Source: Desulfofustis sp964433645 (GTDB lineage Bacteria; Desulfobacterota; Desulfobulbia; Desulfobulbales; Desulfocapsaceae). From it: 37,082 bases of DNA. Both the position numbers and the translations under genes were made by a program. Positions within the stretch are counted from its first letter, which is position 1. Each line of letters opens with the position of its first letter. A model generated the notes under the pieces. It saw nothing but the letters and a program-made list of their open reading frames with translations. It was not told the DNA's origin and did not search any database. Location: positions 1 through 37,082 of the forward strand of contig CAYSSK010000028.1 in NCBI GenBank assembly GCA_964433645.1. Reading direction: 5' to 3'. Below, piece after piece: positions 1-8,198 of the stretch.

Positions 1-14
1 TTTTCATATAAACC

Positions 15-64
15 AAATCCACGACAGCCCCGCACCGTTTCCGATCCGGGGCTGTCGTGGATTT
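15..64 (-). terminator. Long hairpin after the KamA-like gene, probable terminator
   Basis: Two 17-base arms (15-31 and 48-64) are exact reverse complements around a 16-base loop, 13 bases past the stop codon of the minus-strand aminomutase gene. On the minus strand the hairpin is followed by a T-rich but interrupted tract (GGTTTATATG), so it is a plausible but non-classical intrinsic terminator. It could also protect the 3' end of the mRNA. Confidence 0.7.
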
Positions 65-77
65 GCGCTTTGACGGC

Positions 78-1670
78 TCAGTCCTGATAGCCGGCAAAGG
101 CGAAGCGGTCGTTGGCGTAAAGCTGCGGGTCGGCATCGGGGTAGGAGACTTCCTGGCCGTTCCATGGTTTTTTCAGCGTGTAGGTGGTGCCGGTCGTGGC
201 CACGACATTGCTGCGATGCAGCGGGATCTTGCCGCCGGCGGTGGCGATGTAGCGCGGGATGGCATCGCCGGAGATAGTGCCGTACATCGATTCGACGATG
301 TCGCGGCCCACCTCGAGCGGCACCCGGAAGTGGGTGAACTGCGGGTTGCGGTAGCTGCAGTTGAAGATGTAATAAGGCCGGACATAGGCCTCCTGGATGG
401 TCTCGCAGAGCTTCCACATCTTGACCCGGCTGTCGTTGATGCCCTTGAGCAGGACCGCCTGGTTGAGTACGCTGAAACAGCGCTTCGAGATGCGGCGAAA
501 GGTATCGCGCGACACCGGGGTGATCTCCTGGGCCGTATTGATCTGGGTTACCACCCGAATCGGCTTGCGGTCGTTGCTGGCCTCGATGATGTCGAGTAAT
601 TCCTCGTCGACTCGCATCGGCACGGTAACCGGGACCCTCGTGCCAAGCCGCTTGAGCTTGACGTGATCGATCCGGTCGAGCTCCTCGAGCAGCCATTTGA
701 GCATGGAATTGGGCAGGACAAAGGCATCGCCGCCGGTGACCAACACGTCCCTGATCCTGGTGTTGGAGCGGATGTAATCGAGCGCTTCGGTGTAGGCATC
801 GCGCGAGTAGATCTGGTCTTTACGGCCGATATGGGCGATGCGCAGGCAATGGGTGCAGTACATGGCACACATGTTGGTCGCCTTGATGGTTACCACCCGC
901 GGATAGAACTGGTCGATCAGCCGTGCCGGTGAATGGTCGGCCGCCACCGGCGGGATTTCGATACCGGCGTTGTCGATCATTTCACCGGTCGGGATCGATT
1001 GCAGCATGATCGGGTCGTTGACGCTGCCCGGCATGATCAGGCTGGTGTAGTAGGGGGTGAGCCGCATCCGGTATTTTTCGGTGACCTCTGCGATCGAGGC
1101 AACGGCCGCTTTCGGTAGATCGATCAACCCGGCCAGGGTATCGATGGAATCGATGGCGTGGCGGATCTGGCCGGGAAAGCTGTGCCACTCCTCGTCGGTC
1201 ATCGACAAGGCCGTTTTGATCCGCTGCTGGTTTTTCAGGATCGTATCCCAGAGTTCTATACCGCTCGGGGCAACGATGTCTTTTTCCGCCAGGTAGGCAT
1301 CGACCCGCTGGTTGGCCTCGGCGGCGATGGGACGGGCCTGGGTCAGTCGACCACCGATGCTGACCAGGTGCTCGTCGATCTGTTGATGCTTGCGGGCCAG
1401 GGCCTCGAGCGTTGACCGGTCGACGGCGAAAGCCAGCGGAGAGCGGTGGTTCTCTCTGGCCTGGGCGAGCAGGAAAGAGAACACGTCGAGGATCGGGCCG
1501 GTTTTATCCGTCTGCTGTGCCGAGGCCAGTACCTGCTCCGCTTCCCGGCGTTGCTCGTCCGGCACCTTCGTGTCGCTATCGCCTGCAGCGAACAGCGTGG
1601 TAAAGAGTGCTTCGGTGTATTGGTCCCAGTCGATGGTCGCCTGGTCGGTGTGGTGGCAGGATTGCTCCAT
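78..1670 (-). CDS. KamA-family radical SAM, PLP-dependent aminomutase-like protein
   Basis: 530 aa. Family members move an amino group from C2 to C3 of an amino acid using SAM, a [4Fe-4S] cluster and PLP. The cluster motif is C268-x3-C272-x2-C275, and GGDA at 313-316 and the PLP-type lysine K481 in GGKIPL are present. Compared from memory with clostridial lysine 2,3-aminomutase, the carboxylate-binding Arg is kept (R277). The two aspartates that hold the lysine side chain appear replaced (S439 and about T477), and the zinc Cys is a Ser (S414). The region before the cluster is about 140 residues longer than in that enzyme. The ATG at 1668-1670 lies one base after the stop of the ATP-grasp gene, so the two are co-transcribed and probably translationally coupled. 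An earlier in-frame start would overlap that gene and was not used. The substrate is unknown; lysine seems unlikely. Confidence 0.85.
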   Translation of the reverse strand: MEQSCHHTDQATIDWDQYTEALFTTLFAAGDSDTKVPDEQRREAEQVLASAQQTDKTGPILDVFSFLLAQARENHRSPLAFAVDRSTLEALARKHQQIDEHLVSIGGRLTQARPIAAEANQRVDAYLAEKDIVAPSGIELWDTILKNQQRIKTALSMTDEEWHSFPGQIRHAIDSIDTLAGLIDLPKAAVASIAEVTEKYRMRLTPYYTSLIMPGSVNDPIMLQSIPTGEMIDNAGIEIPPVAADHSPARLIDQFYPRVVTIKATNMCAMYCTHCLRIAHIGRKDQIYSRDAYTEALDYIRSNTRIRDVLVTGGDAFVLPNSMLKWLLEELDRIDHVKLKRLGTRVPVTVPMRVDEELLDIIEASNDRKPIRVVTQINTAQEITPVSRDTFRRISKRCFSVLNQAVLLKGINDSRVKMWKLCETIQEAYVRPYYIFNCSYRNPQFTHFRVPLEVGRDIVESMYGTISGDAIPRYIATAGGKIPLHRSNVVATTGTTYTLKKPWNGQEVSYPDADPQLYANDRFAFAGYQD

Positions 1671-1671
1671 G

Positions 1672-3093
1672 TTATTCAGCCTCCGTGATGGTTTGTTGGA
1701 TAAAGCCAACGCCCTGACACAACCCTTCGTCGACGTCTTCGCGATTGCGGGCGACAGAGACGACGCGGGCCAGAAACGTGCCCGGCATGACGAGAAAATT
1801 GGTGCCCGGGTGTTCGAGAATGACGAAGTCTTTGAGCAACTCACCATTGGCTACCTTCCGAAAGGTCTCCCGTTCGTAGGGATTTTGCGGAATGTAGCCG
1901 GTGGTCAGCTTTTTTGATTGGATCTTGTAATTATAGGTCCCCCAGTGGATCTTGCGCAGGTTTTCTTTCATTTCCACGGTATTGCGGGGAAACCGCGCCT
2001 CGGTGACCGCATAGTATTCGAGTTCGGGCAGCATCGGCGCGCCCTCGGGCAGGGTCTGCTCAAGGGTGTAACAAAATTCCAGCGTCGTACCCTGTTTGCG
2101 GGCGTTGATTTCCAGAAAGAGGGCCTCGCCGTTATTGTCGATCAGGTAGTCGCAGCCGAAGATGCCGCGGTAGCCTTTCTCGCCGAGCATGCGGCCGGCG
2201 CGCACGGTGTATTGGTGCATTTTTTGTTTCTGTTCGGCTGTGGCCAGGGATGGAAATTTGGAACCGATGAAACGGTTGCCGTCGACGATTACCTGGTCGG
2301 CGATGCCGGCGATATAGACGTCCTGCTCGTTGGCGACCACGGCCAGCACCGTCGGGTCGAGCTGGTGCGGGATGAACCGTGAGATCAGGTAGACGTCGTT
2401 GGTGGCGCCGAAGCGGCTTTCCACCTGCTGCTGGTTGTAGGTGACCGCCGAGTTGATGCCGGCCGCCGAATACGCACCGGAAACGAAAATGCCGTCGGTC
2501 CATTGGCTGCGCAGGCCCGCCGTTGTCTTGAGCAGACAATCCTTGTCTTCGCAGACCTTGTGATCGGCCAGTGGCACGATTCCCTCGAGCGCCTTGTATT
2601 GGGTGATCTTGTTGTTGAATTGCCGGGCAAGATACTTGTCGGGGCCGAGAACCGAGACCCGGTCGATCTGGTCGAGCGTCATATCGAGAACGCTCTCATA
2701 GAGATTGATATAGAGCTGGTTCTGGTGCTCGAGAATCCGGTCGATCAGCGTACGAATTGCCGGGTTGTTCGAGACGGCGCTCATGAATCGGGTCGAATCG
2801 ATGCGCCAGCTCTGTCGCGGTTTCTTGTCCTGCTGGACGAACGCGTGATCGGAGATGAATTCTTCTTCGCCCCGCGGGTTGATGACGATAATGTTGGCGT
2901 AGTTGTACTGGATGCAGATATCGGGGATGATCGCGACGAACTTGATCGGCCGGTTGGGAATCCGGTGGGCCAGAGCCTCCTGAACAAAATAATTCAGGCT
3001 GTATGTCTTGAGTTCGCCGACGTAGAGAAAATAGTAGTAGTCCGGGTTATAATTGAAGTTGGTAAAAAGTATCTCGTCATCTTCGGGGACCAT
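1672..3093 (-). CDS. ATP-grasp-fold protein paired with the aminomutase
   Basis: 473 aa, first gene of the minus-strand operon. ATP-grasp enzymes activate a carboxylate as an acyl phosphate and join it to an amine or similar nucleophile. The C-terminal half has the usual metal/ATP signature: GCDYLI at 313-318 with D315, then E328-x-N330-x-R332 in LEINAR followed by a GTT turn. The N-terminal 150 residues are less typical and tyrosine-rich. No biotin-carrier, membrane or secretion segment is seen. The ATG at 3091-3093 has AAGGA about 10 bases upstream. One base separates the stop from the aminomutase start. The tight pairing suggests this enzyme ligates the beta-amino acid made by its partner, but that is inference. 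Many databases would label it a generic ATP-grasp domain protein. Confidence 0.75.
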   Translation of the reverse strand: MVPEDDEILFTNFNYNPDYYYFLYVGELKTYSLNYFVQEALAHRIPNRPIKFVAIIPDICIQYNYANIIVINPRGEEEFISDHAFVQQDKKPRQSWRIDSTRFMSAVSNNPAIRTLIDRILEHQNQLYINLYESVLDMTLDQIDRVSVLGPDKYLARQFNNKITQYKALEGIVPLADHKVCEDKDCLLKTTAGLRSQWTDGIFVSGAYSAAGINSAVTYNQQQVESRFGATNDVYLISRFIPHQLDPTVLAVVANEQDVYIAGIADQVIVDGNRFIGSKFPSLATAEQKQKMHQYTVRAGRMLGEKGYRGIFGCDYLIDNNGEALFLEINARKQGTTLEFCYTLEQTLPEGAPMLPELEYYAVTEARFPRNTVEMKENLRKIHWGTYNYKIQSKKLTTGYIPQNPYERETFRKVANGELLKDFVILEHPGTNFLVMPGTFLARVVSVARNREDVDEGLCQGVGFIQQTITEAE

Positions 3094-3424
3094 GAACGTA
3101 TTCCTTGTCTGTGGGTAGGGAAAAAGGTGTTATTTTGGGCATCGGTGCCCGGTGGACGGGTCTATGGATTCGGTGGCAACCAGCCGGAGGTGGTGCCTGG
3201 GGCTCTGTTTCGGTGAGAAAAGGGGCAATGGTGCGGCGTTGCCGGCAAGAGTGCGAACAATGCCCGGATAACGTCGCTGTGTCCCCCGCGGCCGGGGGTG
3301 GGGGGTCGGTGCAGCCCATGTCCTTCTGGATGCATGCTTTTACAGGCAATGAACGACAACTGAAACGGCTAAGCGCCGTGTCCGGCTGCGATTTTTTCGT
3401 TCAGGCCTGATGTAATGTTGTCAG

Positions 3425-3453
3425 TCAATAACGCTTGCCGGTTACTTTGTCAA
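3425..3453 (-). promoter_or_regulatory. Putative sigma70 promoter for the ATP-grasp/KamA operon
   Basis: On the minus strand a perfect TTGACA (3448-3453) is 17 bases from TATTGA (3425-3430). The -10 is weak. Start of transcription here would leave a leader of about 325 bases, so a closer promoter may exist. Confidence 0.4.
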
Positions 3454-3523
3454 GCGGTCATGGAGTCTTTTGTCGATCCGGGTGGTAAATCCCGCCGGGC
3501 GATATAACAGATCGGGAAATGGC

Positions 3524-3553
3524 TTGACTTGTCAGCAGAATTTTGTGAATTAT
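3524..3553 (+). promoter_or_regulatory. Possible promoter for the TAXI/TRAP genes
   Basis: TTGACT (3524-3529) is followed after 18 bases by AATTAT (3548-3553), and a TATAAA lies at 3551-3556. The match is moderate. The 5' leader would be about 200 bases. Confidence 0.3.
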
Positions 3554-3670
3554 AAAGTATTATATCGGAGCTGAACAGAGAGGTGCGAGACGTGCGCGTG
3601 ACCACGTGCCGCCGCGTCTTTTTGCATCTTCCGGTATTCATCATTCCCCGCGTTCACCCAGAGGTTTCAC

Positions 3671-3698
3671 ATGGCCCGCCGCTTTGCCGCAGGGCCAT
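3671..3698 (+). repeat. Inverted repeat in the leader of the TAXI gene
   Basis: ATGGCCC at 3671-3677 and GGGCCAT at 3692-3698 can pair around a 14-base loop about 50 bases before the ribosome-binding site. No T-tract follows. It could be a leader hairpin or an operator; the function is unknown. Confidence 0.35.
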
Positions 3699-3764
3699 TG
3701 GTCGCATCCCTGGCTTGTTGGTTGAGCCGTGGATAATAATAAAAAAAACGAGGAGGGATTGAGT

Positions 3765-4739
3765 ATGAAGAAGCAGGTGGCATTATTTGCAGCCCTGACC
3801 CTGGGGTGTGTTATGGCGTTCAGTTCGGCAGCCGTTGCCGAGACCAAATTCGTAACCATTGGAACCGGCGGCGTCACCGGTGTTTACTATCCGACCGGTG
3901 GGGCCATTGCCCGCCTGGTCAATAAAGGCAAGGACGAGCACGGCATCCGTGCCACGGTCGAAAGTACCGGTGGTTCGATTTACAATCTCAATGCCGTAGA
4001 GTCCGGCGAATTGGATATGGGCGTTGTCCAGTCGGACTGGCAGTACCACGCCTATCACGGTACCAGCAGGTTTGAGGAAAATGGTCCGAATAAAGACCTG
4101 CGGGCCGTCTTTTCCATTCATCCCGAACCCTTTACCGTTGTCGCCCGCGCCGACGCCGGCATCAAGAATTTCGAGGACCTGAAGGGCAAGCGGGTCAATA
4201 TCGGCAATCCCGGCTCCGGCCAGCGCGGGACCATGGAGGTTGTCATGGATGCCTATGGCTGGACCGCCGATGATTTCAAACTCGCCTCCGAGTTGAAGCC
4301 GGCCGAGCAGTCGCAGGCCCTGTGCGACAACAAGGTCGATGCGATCATCTATACGGTCGGTCATCCGAACGGCTCCATCCAGGAGGCAACCACCGCCTGT
4401 GACTCGGTCCTGGTCAATGTCACCGGTCCGGCTATCGACAAGCTGATCGAGGAGAACAACTACTACCGTACGGCCGTCATCCCCGGCGGCATGTATCGGG
4501 GTAACGAGCAGGACACCACCACCTTCGGTGTCGGCGCGACCTTCGTCAGTTCCGCCAAGGTACCCGAAAATGTTATTTATGTGGTTGTCAAGTCGGTCTT
4601 CGAGAACTTTGACGAGTTCACGCAATTGCATCCGGCATTTGGTATCCTGAAAAAAGAAGAGATGGTCAAGGACGGCCTGTCGGCTCCGTTGCATGACGGT
4701 GCGGCCAAGTACTACAAGGAAGCCGGGCTGGTCCAATAG
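3765..4739 (+). CDS. TAXI-family TRAP transporter solute-binding protein
   Basis: 324 aa, periplasmic binding component of a TRAP transporter of the TAXI type. The N-terminus is a Sec signal peptide: MKK, a hydrophobic core, then AVA-E, giving a predicted cut near residue 25. The mature start (TKFVTIGTGGVTGVYYPTGG) is the family's typical opening, followed by STGGSIYNLNAVESGELDMG and later NIGNPGSGQRGT, both recognisable family blocks. I chose the ATG at 3765 because AGGAGGG (3751-3757) is 7 bases upstream and the signal peptide starts there; an in-frame GTG at 3729 would only add a hydrophilic extension. The fused permease gene follows 224 bases later. Ligand unknown; characterised relatives bind small organic acids or amino acids such as glutamate. 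Confidence 0.93.
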   Translation: MKKQVALFAALTLGCVMAFSSAAVAETKFVTIGTGGVTGVYYPTGGAIARLVNKGKDEHGIRATVESTGGSIYNLNAVESGELDMGVVQSDWQYHAYHGTSRFEENGPNKDLRAVFSIHPEPFTVVARADAGIKNFEDLKGKRVNIGNPGSGQRGTMEVVMDAYGWTADDFKLASELKPAEQSQALCDNKVDAIIYTVGHPNGSIQEATTACDSVLVNVTGPAIDKLIEENNYYRTAVIPGGMYRGNEQDTTTFGVGATFVSSAKVPENVIYVVVKSVFENFDEFTQLHPAFGILKKEEMVKDGLSAPLHDGAAKYYKEAGLVQ

Positions 4740-4766
4740 TCACGGCTCATATCGCTCGATGATGGA

Positions 4767-4803
4767 GATGCGCGACTTCGGTGTTTGCTCGGGGTCGCGC
4801 ATC
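4767..4803 (+). promoter_or_regulatory. Intercistronic hairpin between TRAP binding protein and permease
   Basis: GATGCGCGAC (4767-4776) and GTCGCGCATC (4794-4803) form a perfect 10-bp stem with a 17-base loop, 27 bases after the binding-protein stop. No T-tract follows, so it is more likely an mRNA-stabilising or partial-attenuation element than a full terminator. Such hairpins commonly let binding proteins outnumber their membrane partners. Confidence 0.55.
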
Positions 4804-4963
4804 GTTGTATCGGCAGGTTCGATATCCTTTCCCGCCGGGTCCAGCCGATGATCCGGTGGGCCCTTCGCCCGGGGAGAGGGTGCCTCGTGCTTGACCGCCG
4901 GAAGGCAGGTGCGGTACGGTTGATTGAGAGGTTGACGACTTCTTGCTTTGAGGAGCACGAATC

Positions 4964-7561
4964 ATGACAAAGCCCAGCGAGCGCCAGGTGTCCGGGAAGA
5001 GCGTACACGAATTGATTGCCGAAGTGGATACCGGCGGTCGAAATCCGGTGGGTGCGCTTCCGAAAAACGTCTTGTTCTTTGTGCCGCTGGCCTGGACGTT
5101 CTTTCAACTCTGGAACGCCTCGCCGCTCCCCTACCTGTTTAATTTCTTTATCCTCAACTCCACGGAAGCACGGTCCATCCATCTGGCGTTCGCAATGTTT
5201 CTTGCGTATACGGCCTTCCCGACCTTCAAATCGTCGCCGAAAAATTATATCCCGCTCCAGGACTGGGTCCTGGCGCTGATCGCCTCCGGCAGTGCTGCGT
5301 ATATCTTCATCTTTTATACCGAGTTGTCGTCTCGTCCCGGCGCGCCGCTGCTGATCGATCTGATCGTTGCCGTCGTCGGTCTGGTGCTGCTGCTCGAGGC
5401 CACCCGCCGGGCCTTGGGGCCGCCGCTGATGGTGGTGGCCGCGGTCTTTATGCTCTATGCCTTTGCCGGTGCCCATATGCCGGACGTTATCGCCCACAAG
5501 GGGGCGAGCCTGACCAAGGGGATGACCCACTACTGGTTGACGACCGAGGGGGTCTTCGGTGTGGCGCTCGGAGTGTCCACCGACATGGTGTTCATGTTCG
5601 TGCTTTTCGGCTCCTTGCTCGAGGCGGCCGGGGCCGGGAATTATTTCATCAGGACCGCTTTTGCCGGCCTGGGGCATATGCGCGGCGGACCGGCCAAGGC
5701 AGCCGTCGTTTCCTCGGCGATGACCGGGCTGGTGTCCGGTTCGTCGATTGCCAACGTGGTCACCACCGGAACCTTCACCATCCCGCTGATGAAAAAGGTC
5801 GGTTTCTCGCCGGAGAAGGCCGGCGCCGTTGAGGTCGCCTCCTCGACCAACGGCCAGCTGACCCCGCCGGTCATGGGCGCGGCGGCTTTTCTGATGGTCG
5901 AGTATGTCGGCATTTCCTATATCGAAGTCATCAAGCATGCCTTCCTGCCGGCCGTTGTCTCCTATATCGCCCTGGTCTACATCGTTCACCTCGAAGCGTG
6001 CAAAATGGGGCTGAAAGGGATGCAGAGCCGGCGAAGCCGAACGCTGCTGCAGAGCCTGTTCACCTTCGTTTCCACCATCCTGATGCTGATCATTATCGGC
6101 GGGGCCACCTATTACGGGCTTGGCTGGATCAAGACCGTGGCCGGCGAAGCGACTATCTGGATCAGCACCGGGCTGCTGCTTGTCGCCTATATCGCTCTGC
6201 TCAAACTGGCCTGCCAGGTGCCAGAGCTGGAGGTGACCACCGAGATCAACGAACTGCCGCCGCTGCGCGAGACCGCCCAGGCCGGGCTCTATTTCCTGCT
6301 GCCCATCGTCGTGCTCATGTGGTGCCTGACCGTTGAACGGTTGTCGCCGTCGCTGTCGGCGTTCTGGGCCACGGTGCTGCTGATGTTCATCGTCATTACC
6401 CAGCGTCCGCTGAAACGGTGGCTGCGCAAGAGCGACAGCGAAGAATTTTCCTTTGCCCGCGGCTGGCGGGAATTGATCAGCGGTATGGTATCCGGGGCCC
6501 GGAACATGATCGGTATCGGCGTCGCCACCTCGGCCGCCGGCATCATCGTCGGCACCGTCACACTGACCGGCATCGGTCTGGTCATGACCGCGTTCGTCGA
6601 GTTTATCTCCGGCGGCAATCTGCTGCTGATCCTGCTGTTCACCGCGGTGATCAGTCTGCTGCTCGGCATGGGGCTGCCGACCACGGCCAACTATATCGTC
6701 GTCTCGACGCTGATGGCCCCGGTCATCGTCAGTCTCGGCGCCCAGAACGGGCTGATCGTGCCGCTCATCGCGGTGCACCTCTTTGTTTTCTATTTCGGCA
6801 TTCTGGCCGACGACACCCCGCCGGTCGGGCTGGCCGCCTTCGCCGCGGCGGGTATCTCCGGGGGCGATCCGATCCGCACCGGTATCCAGGGCTTCACCTA
6901 TGATATCCGGACCGCGATCCTGCCGTTCATCTTTATCTTCAATAATGAATTGCTGATGATCGGGGTCGGCACGCCGCTCCATTTTGTTATCGTCGTCTTT
7001 GGCGCGGTCGTGGCCATGCTGATGTTCGCCGCCGCGACCCAGGGCTATTTCTTGACGAGAAACAGGATCTGGGAGACGATCTGTTTGCTGCTCGTCACGT
7101 TCACGTTGCTGCGTCCCGGCTTTTTCTGGGACCAATGGTATCCGGAGTTGACCGAGCGACCGGCCACCGAGTTGGTGTCGATTCTCGATGAAATGGAGCC
7201 GAATTCCCATGTACGTCTGCAGGTCAAGGGCGAAAAATTTGACGGCAACGAAGTGACCAAGACGGTCATGCTGCCCATCGGTGACGAGCCGACCGGTGAA
7301 GATCGGCTGCGCGGCCTCGGCCTGACCACGATGGAAGAGGGAGAAAACCTGCGGGTGGGTATGGTCATGTTCGGCAGCCCCGCCGATCGGGCCCTGATCC
7401 GTTTCGGTTATGAGATAACCAGTGTCCACGTGGAAAATGAGCGGCCGCCCAAACAATTGATGTTTATCCCGGCCTTGCTGTTGCTGGCGCTGATCTGGTT
7501 TTCCCAGCGGCGACGGGTGCAGCGGCAGGCAGGATCGGTCGCGGCCGGAAACGGTTCGTAA
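4964..7561 (+). CDS. TRAP transporter fused permease (4TM + 12TM) with DUF3394-like C-terminus
   Basis: 865 aa inner-membrane protein in which the small (DctQ-like) and large (DctM-like) TRAP subunits are one chain, as is usual for TAXI systems. It couples solute uptake to an ion gradient. Many hydrophobic helices are visible. The DctM-type core includes GLVSGSSIANVVTTGTFTIP, TNGQLTPPVMGAAAF, LLLGMGLPTTANYI and ADDTPPVGLAAFAAAGISGGDP. After about residue 700 a soluble-looking segment (VRLQVKGEKFDG..., GSPADRALIRFGYEI) precedes a last helix and a basic tail, resembling the DUF3394 extension of this subgroup. GAGGAG (4950-4955) precedes the ATG. The neighbours are the binding protein upstream and a universal stress protein 69 bases downstream. 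A long opposite-strand open frame here is a shadow. Confidence 0.93.
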   Translation: MTKPSERQVSGKSVHELIAEVDTGGRNPVGALPKNVLFFVPLAWTFFQLWNASPLPYLFNFFILNSTEARSIHLAFAMFLAYTAFPTFKSSPKNYIPLQDWVLALIASGSAAYIFIFYTELSSRPGAPLLIDLIVAVVGLVLLLEATRRALGPPLMVVAAVFMLYAFAGAHMPDVIAHKGASLTKGMTHYWLTTEGVFGVALGVSTDMVFMFVLFGSLLEAAGAGNYFIRTAFAGLGHMRGGPAKAAVVSSAMTGLVSGSSIANVVTTGTFTIPLMKKVGFSPEKAGAVEVASSTNGQLTPPVMGAAAFLMVEYVGISYIEVIKHAFLPAVVSYIALVYIVHLEACKMGLKGMQSRRSRTLLQSLFTFVSTILMLIIIGGATYYGLGWIKTVAGEATIWISTGLLLVAYIALLKLACQVPELEVTTEINELPPLRETAQAGLYFLLPIVVLMWCLTVERLSPSLSAFWATVLLMFIVITQRPLKRWLRKSDSEEFSFARGWRELISGMVSGARNMIGIGVATSAAGIIVGTVTLTGIGLVMTAFVEFISGGNLLLILLFTAVISLLLGMGLPTTANYIVVSTLMAPVIVSLGAQNGLIVPLIAVHLFVFYFGILADDTPPVGLAAFAAAGISGGDPIRTGIQGFTYDIRTAILPFIFIFNNELLMIGVGTPLHFVIVVFGAVVAMLMFAAATQGYFLTRNRIWETICLLLVTFTLLRPGFFWDQWYPELTERPATELVSILDEMEPNSHVRLQVKGEKFDGNEVTKTVMLPIGDEPTGEDRLRGLGLTTMEEGENLRVGMVMFGSPADRALIRFGYEITSVHVENERPPKQLMFIPALLLLALIWFSQRRRVQRQAGSVAAGNGS

Positions 7562-7630
7562 GGCGATTTCGATTTTTACCGCACCTCTCAACACCCGGTG
7601 ATGCTGGACCGTCGATATCAGGAGATGGCA

Positions 7631-8131
7631 ATGAACATCAAAAAAATTATGGTACCGCTCGCTTTTTCACAGTTTTCCCAACGGTTGCTCGACTATTCGG
7701 CAATGCTGGCCGATGCCTTCGGTGCAGAGCTGATCCTGGTCAATGTGATCAATGAACGGGACTTGGCGGCGGTCGACAAGATCAGTTCGTTCGGCTTCAA
7801 GGTGGACAGTGAGCACTATGTCGAAACCGTCAAGAAAGAGCGGCGCGAAGCGATTGCCGATATGGCCTCCCGGCTCTCCCTGCCTGACGACCGGGTCAGC
7901 TTTGTCTTTTTGATCGGCGATCCGTCCACGGAACTGCTTCGCTTTGTTGTGGAGTCCAGTGTCGACCTGGTGGTCATGGGGATCAAAAACCGGGAGCTGC
8001 AGCACATCTTTGCCGGTTCGGTGGCGGAGCGGATGTTTCGGCGGTGCCCGGTGCCGGTCGTCTCCTATCGCGGTGGCGACACGGCCGAGCAGATGACGCA
8101 ATGGGTTCGCAAGCATATCATTCATTCCTGA
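7631..8131 (+). CDS. Universal stress protein (UspA fold) linked to the TRAP genes
   Basis: 166 aa, one UspA domain. The opening KKIMVPLAFSQFSQRLLDYSAMLA and the VDLVVMGIKN...GSVAERMFRRCPVPVV block are typical. The ATP-binding signature G-x2-G-x9-G-S is altered: G117-I-K-N120, then eight residues before G129-S130. The usual Asp after the first strand is also absent, so nucleotide binding may be lost. The ATG at 7631 was chosen because AGGAGA (7620-7625) is properly spaced; upstream in-frame ATGs at 7598 and 7625 are less well placed. In Halomonas the USP TeaD is encoded with a TRAP transporter and modulates it, so a similar role is plausible here. That is inference. Confidence 0.85.
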   Translation: MNIKKIMVPLAFSQFSQRLLDYSAMLADAFGAELILVNVINERDLAAVDKISSFGFKVDSEHYVETVKKERREAIADMASRLSLPDDRVSFVFLIGDPSTELLRFVVESSVDLVVMGIKNRELQHIFAGSVAERMFRRCPVPVVSYRGGDTAEQMTQWVRKHIIHS

Positions 8132-8198
8132 TGGAGCGGAAATAACGCCGAATCAAGTGAAGCGAAGCACCGTTTTTCGGCGGCAAAGAGCGTCCGAG

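Larger units (their letters stand above)
3094..3764. other. 671-base divergent intergenic region
   Basis: This region separates the minus-strand ATP-grasp/KamA operon from the plus-strand TRAP genes. I see no convincing gene. The short open frames lack ribosome sites and protein-like composition. It holds a GC-only hairpin (3283-3288 with 3293-3298), the possible minus-strand promoter, a possible plus-strand promoter near 3524-3553, and a 7-bp dyad at 3671-3698 just before the TRAP binding-protein gene. Confidence 0.6.

Noticed and set aside
78..1847. 59-residue N-terminal extension of the KamA-like protein
   Set aside because: It would overlap the ATP-grasp gene. The ATG one base after that gene's stop is better placed, and the extension is Ser/Arg-rich and shadow-like.
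4712..7594. 960-codon open frame on the minus strand
   Set aside because: It is opposite the TRAP permease, has low-complexity His/Gln/Asp/Arg-rich composition and no family features. It arises from third-position GC bias.
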